Assembly (NCBI GenBank): GCA_028023455.1
Contig: JAQFVV010006231.1
Coordinates: forward strand, 9,671,848 to 9,735,847
DNA: 64,000 nucleotides
Reading direction: 5' to 3'
Source: Epiperipatus broadwayi
Taxonomy: Eukaryota; Onychophora; Udeonychophora; Euonychophora; Peripatidae
Shown: one piece after another, positions 62,199-64,000 of the stretch
How the letters are laid out: each line of letters starts with the position of its first letter
Numbering within the stretch: the stretch's first letter is position 1
The notes under the pieces: model-generated
What the model saw: the letters and a program-made list of their open reading frames with translations, nothing else
The model's database searches: none
What the model was told of the DNA's origin: nothing
Made by a program: the position numbers and the translations under genes

Positions 62199-62298
62199 AT
62201 GTGGAGAAGAGAAGCTAAAGATTGGAGATGGAGTGAACTTGGAGATACCTTCATCTTGCAGTGGACTTATAATGGTCAATGATGATGACATATATATA
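62199..62298 (+). mobile_element. RTE-clade LINE, copy 5, 3' tail only
   Basis: Plus strand reads MWRREAKDWRWSELGDTFIL then QWTYNGQ and stop, equivalent to the terminal MWRREAKDRRRWIKLGKTIL-QWIDNG of copy 3. It is followed by ATGATGATG and ACATATATATA, the family's simple-repeat end. About 100 bp, severely 5'-truncated, and the only RTE piece on the plus strand. Confidence 0.85.
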
Positions 62299-64000
62299 AA
62301 CTAGGTTTATCCCAATCTCTAAAGAGACAAACTTTTGTAAGTATTATTTGAGACTTGAAAGTTAAGATACTTTCAGTTTATTATAAATGAGATCTGCAAA
62401 TCTAGTAAGTTGCAATAACTTGATGAAATAAGGTAAATAAGCATAATGGATAGATAGCATTTACACATGAATTTTCTTCTTTATAAATTATCAAGATTAT
62501 TATTGTTATTTAAATTAAGACACACATACACATGTATAAGTATAGAAGAAATTATGACTTAAATTTCACATAATTTTATTTATTTTAAAAAAAAAATACA
62601 AGATGTATGTTATTACACAAACAAGAAGTAAAAACAATACATTGCAGTAATTGTAGTGGATATTTTAATCAATCAATAGCTGTAATTTGCAATAATGGTA
62701 GAAAATCCCCTTTTCTGAAAGAAATGCTATTACTTATAACTCAACCTTGCAAGATATGGATACGCTTTAAGGTAATATAATTTATAGATGTCATATAAAT
62801 TATAAGTAAAACAATCTTTATATAGCCTATTGCAGGACAATGAAAGCATTTTCCATTAAATTTGTCAAATGCCAGCACTAAGGATTTCTTTCCTTGTTTA
62901 CATTCAAGTTAAAATGGCCACGTATTCAATTACCAAACAATAACTAGAGGACTATTTGGGTTAACTATGTTTTGGCTACTTGAAAAAAAATAAACTTGCT
63001 AACAATATAAAAAAAATTCCAAGAATCACGCAGATTGAGTTCAAATATCAGAGATATGGTAAGCAGATATATTAATCATAATGTCTTTAGGCACCTTCTA
63101 GTGTGTGTGCATGTACATATATTTCAAAATAAATGTGACAATATATATTATTGTGTAATGCAGTTACAAAACTGAATATTTTTTTAAAAATTAAATTTAT
63201 ATATTAATATGTAAATTAACTTAAAAAAAACCCAAAGCACTCACAATTTTATACATTCCTAAATCTACAATACAAAAAATTAAAAATTTTTATTCACCCT
63301 TTTTTTTTTAAATATTAAAACTATATTTTTTAAATATTAAAAAGCTTTTAAACAACAGCCAAAAAATACATATACATATATAACCTTAATGAATTTAATT
63401 GAAAATACATCTGTTCAAAGTACATGTGGGTATTTTTAACAAAAACCAAATAATTATTGAAGGACAAAAAAAAAAAAGACTTAAAATTTCCAATATTTTT
63501 TTGAAGTGCATTTTGCTTCCTAATGCGCACAGTCTAGTTACATAAGAGTAATAAATCAATGGCAGCTTGAGATTGATTTTCAATGTTAACTAAAAACAAC
63601 TAGAATATGTACACAGTAGCATAAAAATATTACTCAGAAAATGATCGAAAAAGAATAAATTGATAATATTGTCGTCAAAAGCGAATCTACTTTTAAATAA
63701 GATTCCTTATAGCATATTACAATTCAGTTGAGCATCAATACATCGTTAATAACCATTCATTATTTTTATGGACGTAAATTGTTTATGAGACAATTTGCTA
63801 TCCCAATTTATCTATTTACCTATATATATATTTCTCTAATGCAATGTATATATAAAATGTGTGCTTACATGTACATAAAATTTAGAATGCAAAATAAATA
63901 TCATTTAATTTAATTTGATTAAAAACTGTGGGTATAATTTTCATTTAAATTTCTATAATAAAATGAGTCACATATACACAACAAATTATTATCTTGATAC
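62299..64000. other. AT-rich intron, no recognised element
   Basis: Only low-complexity and simple-repeat DNA, apart from ACCAAACAATAACTAGAGG at about 62930 that loosely resembles 18020. Nothing coding. Confidence 0.4.

Larger units (their letters stand above)
13841..64000 (-). other. upstream liprin-alpha intron, incomplete (inferred)
   Basis: Inferred. No conserved N-terminal liprin peptide (for example the LLEHLECLVSRHERSLR or SLFEHHKALDEK blocks) was recognised on the minus strand up to the window edge. If none was missed, this is one intron of more than 50 kb, filled with transposable-element debris. A small or divergent exon could still be hidden. Confidence 0.5.

Overview
The window is metazoan nuclear DNA: strongly AT-rich, with long introns, poly-A and AT low-complexity tracts, and no bacterial-style gene packing. 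The only host protein-coding sequence I can defend is two exons of a liprin-alpha (PPFIA/SYD-2 type) synaptic scaffold gene on the minus strand, at 13736-13840 and 9747-9968. They are separated by a 3.8 kb intron, have clean GT-AG borders and join in phase 0. The joined peptide reads through a landmark also present in vertebrate liprin-alpha (RLSNGSID followed by a VIELQ...LEKQN coiled coil). No other exon was recognised, so the window appears to be almost entirely introns of this gene. The upstream intron would then exceed 50 kb and the downstream one 9.7 kb. The genome is an invertebrate-type one rich in RTE retrotransposons, Penelope-like elements and tRNA-derived SINEs. A mollusc (cephalopod-like) or other large-intron protostome would fit, but I cannot fix the clade from sequence alone.

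The rest is a layered record of transposable elements. Region 1-5177 holds two closely similar RTE-clade LINEs in tandem on the minus strand. The second (about 3.3 kb) is close to full length but broken by a one-base insertion and a nonsense/frameshift near its 3' end. Further RTE pieces lie at 16971-17455 (5'-truncated, with target-site duplication), 53640-54890 (old) and 62199-62298 (tail, plus strand). Two much older LINE relics of other types lie near 36.6-37.7 kb (minus) and 43.4-43.9 kb (plus). A Penelope-like C-terminal fragment lies at about 14.6-15.15 kb. Possible retroelement or transposase relics lie at 32.6-33.3 kb and 50.7-51.3 kb.

Four copies of one tRNA-derived SINE (16.1, 27.1, 35.9 and 55.0 kb) all face the plus strand, and each has a target-site duplication. 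The best copy has a perfect Pol III A box and a spacing that suggests a class II (Leu/Ser-like) tRNA ancestor. DNA-transposon material includes a piggyBac-like MITE in a TTAA site (21689-22435) for which an unoccupied paralogous site is visible 130 bp away. Two hAT-like terminal fragments are also present. A probable solo LTR with a TATA box occupies 22623-23949.

A striking feature is the number of near-perfect palindromic elements (10.5, 11.7, 14.1, 15.4, 31.3, 51.7, 53.4 and 58.7 kb), several of which form recognisable families. All lie inside what should be the liprin-alpha pre-mRNA, so each would be transcribed as a long hairpin. A 320-bp tandem repeat (7894-8660) and several diverged dispersed repeat pairs complete the picture. 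Remaining stretches show only AT-rich intron without recognisable content. I see no bacterial-type system, CRISPR array, rRNA gene or intact tRNA gene, and no novel multi-gene system.
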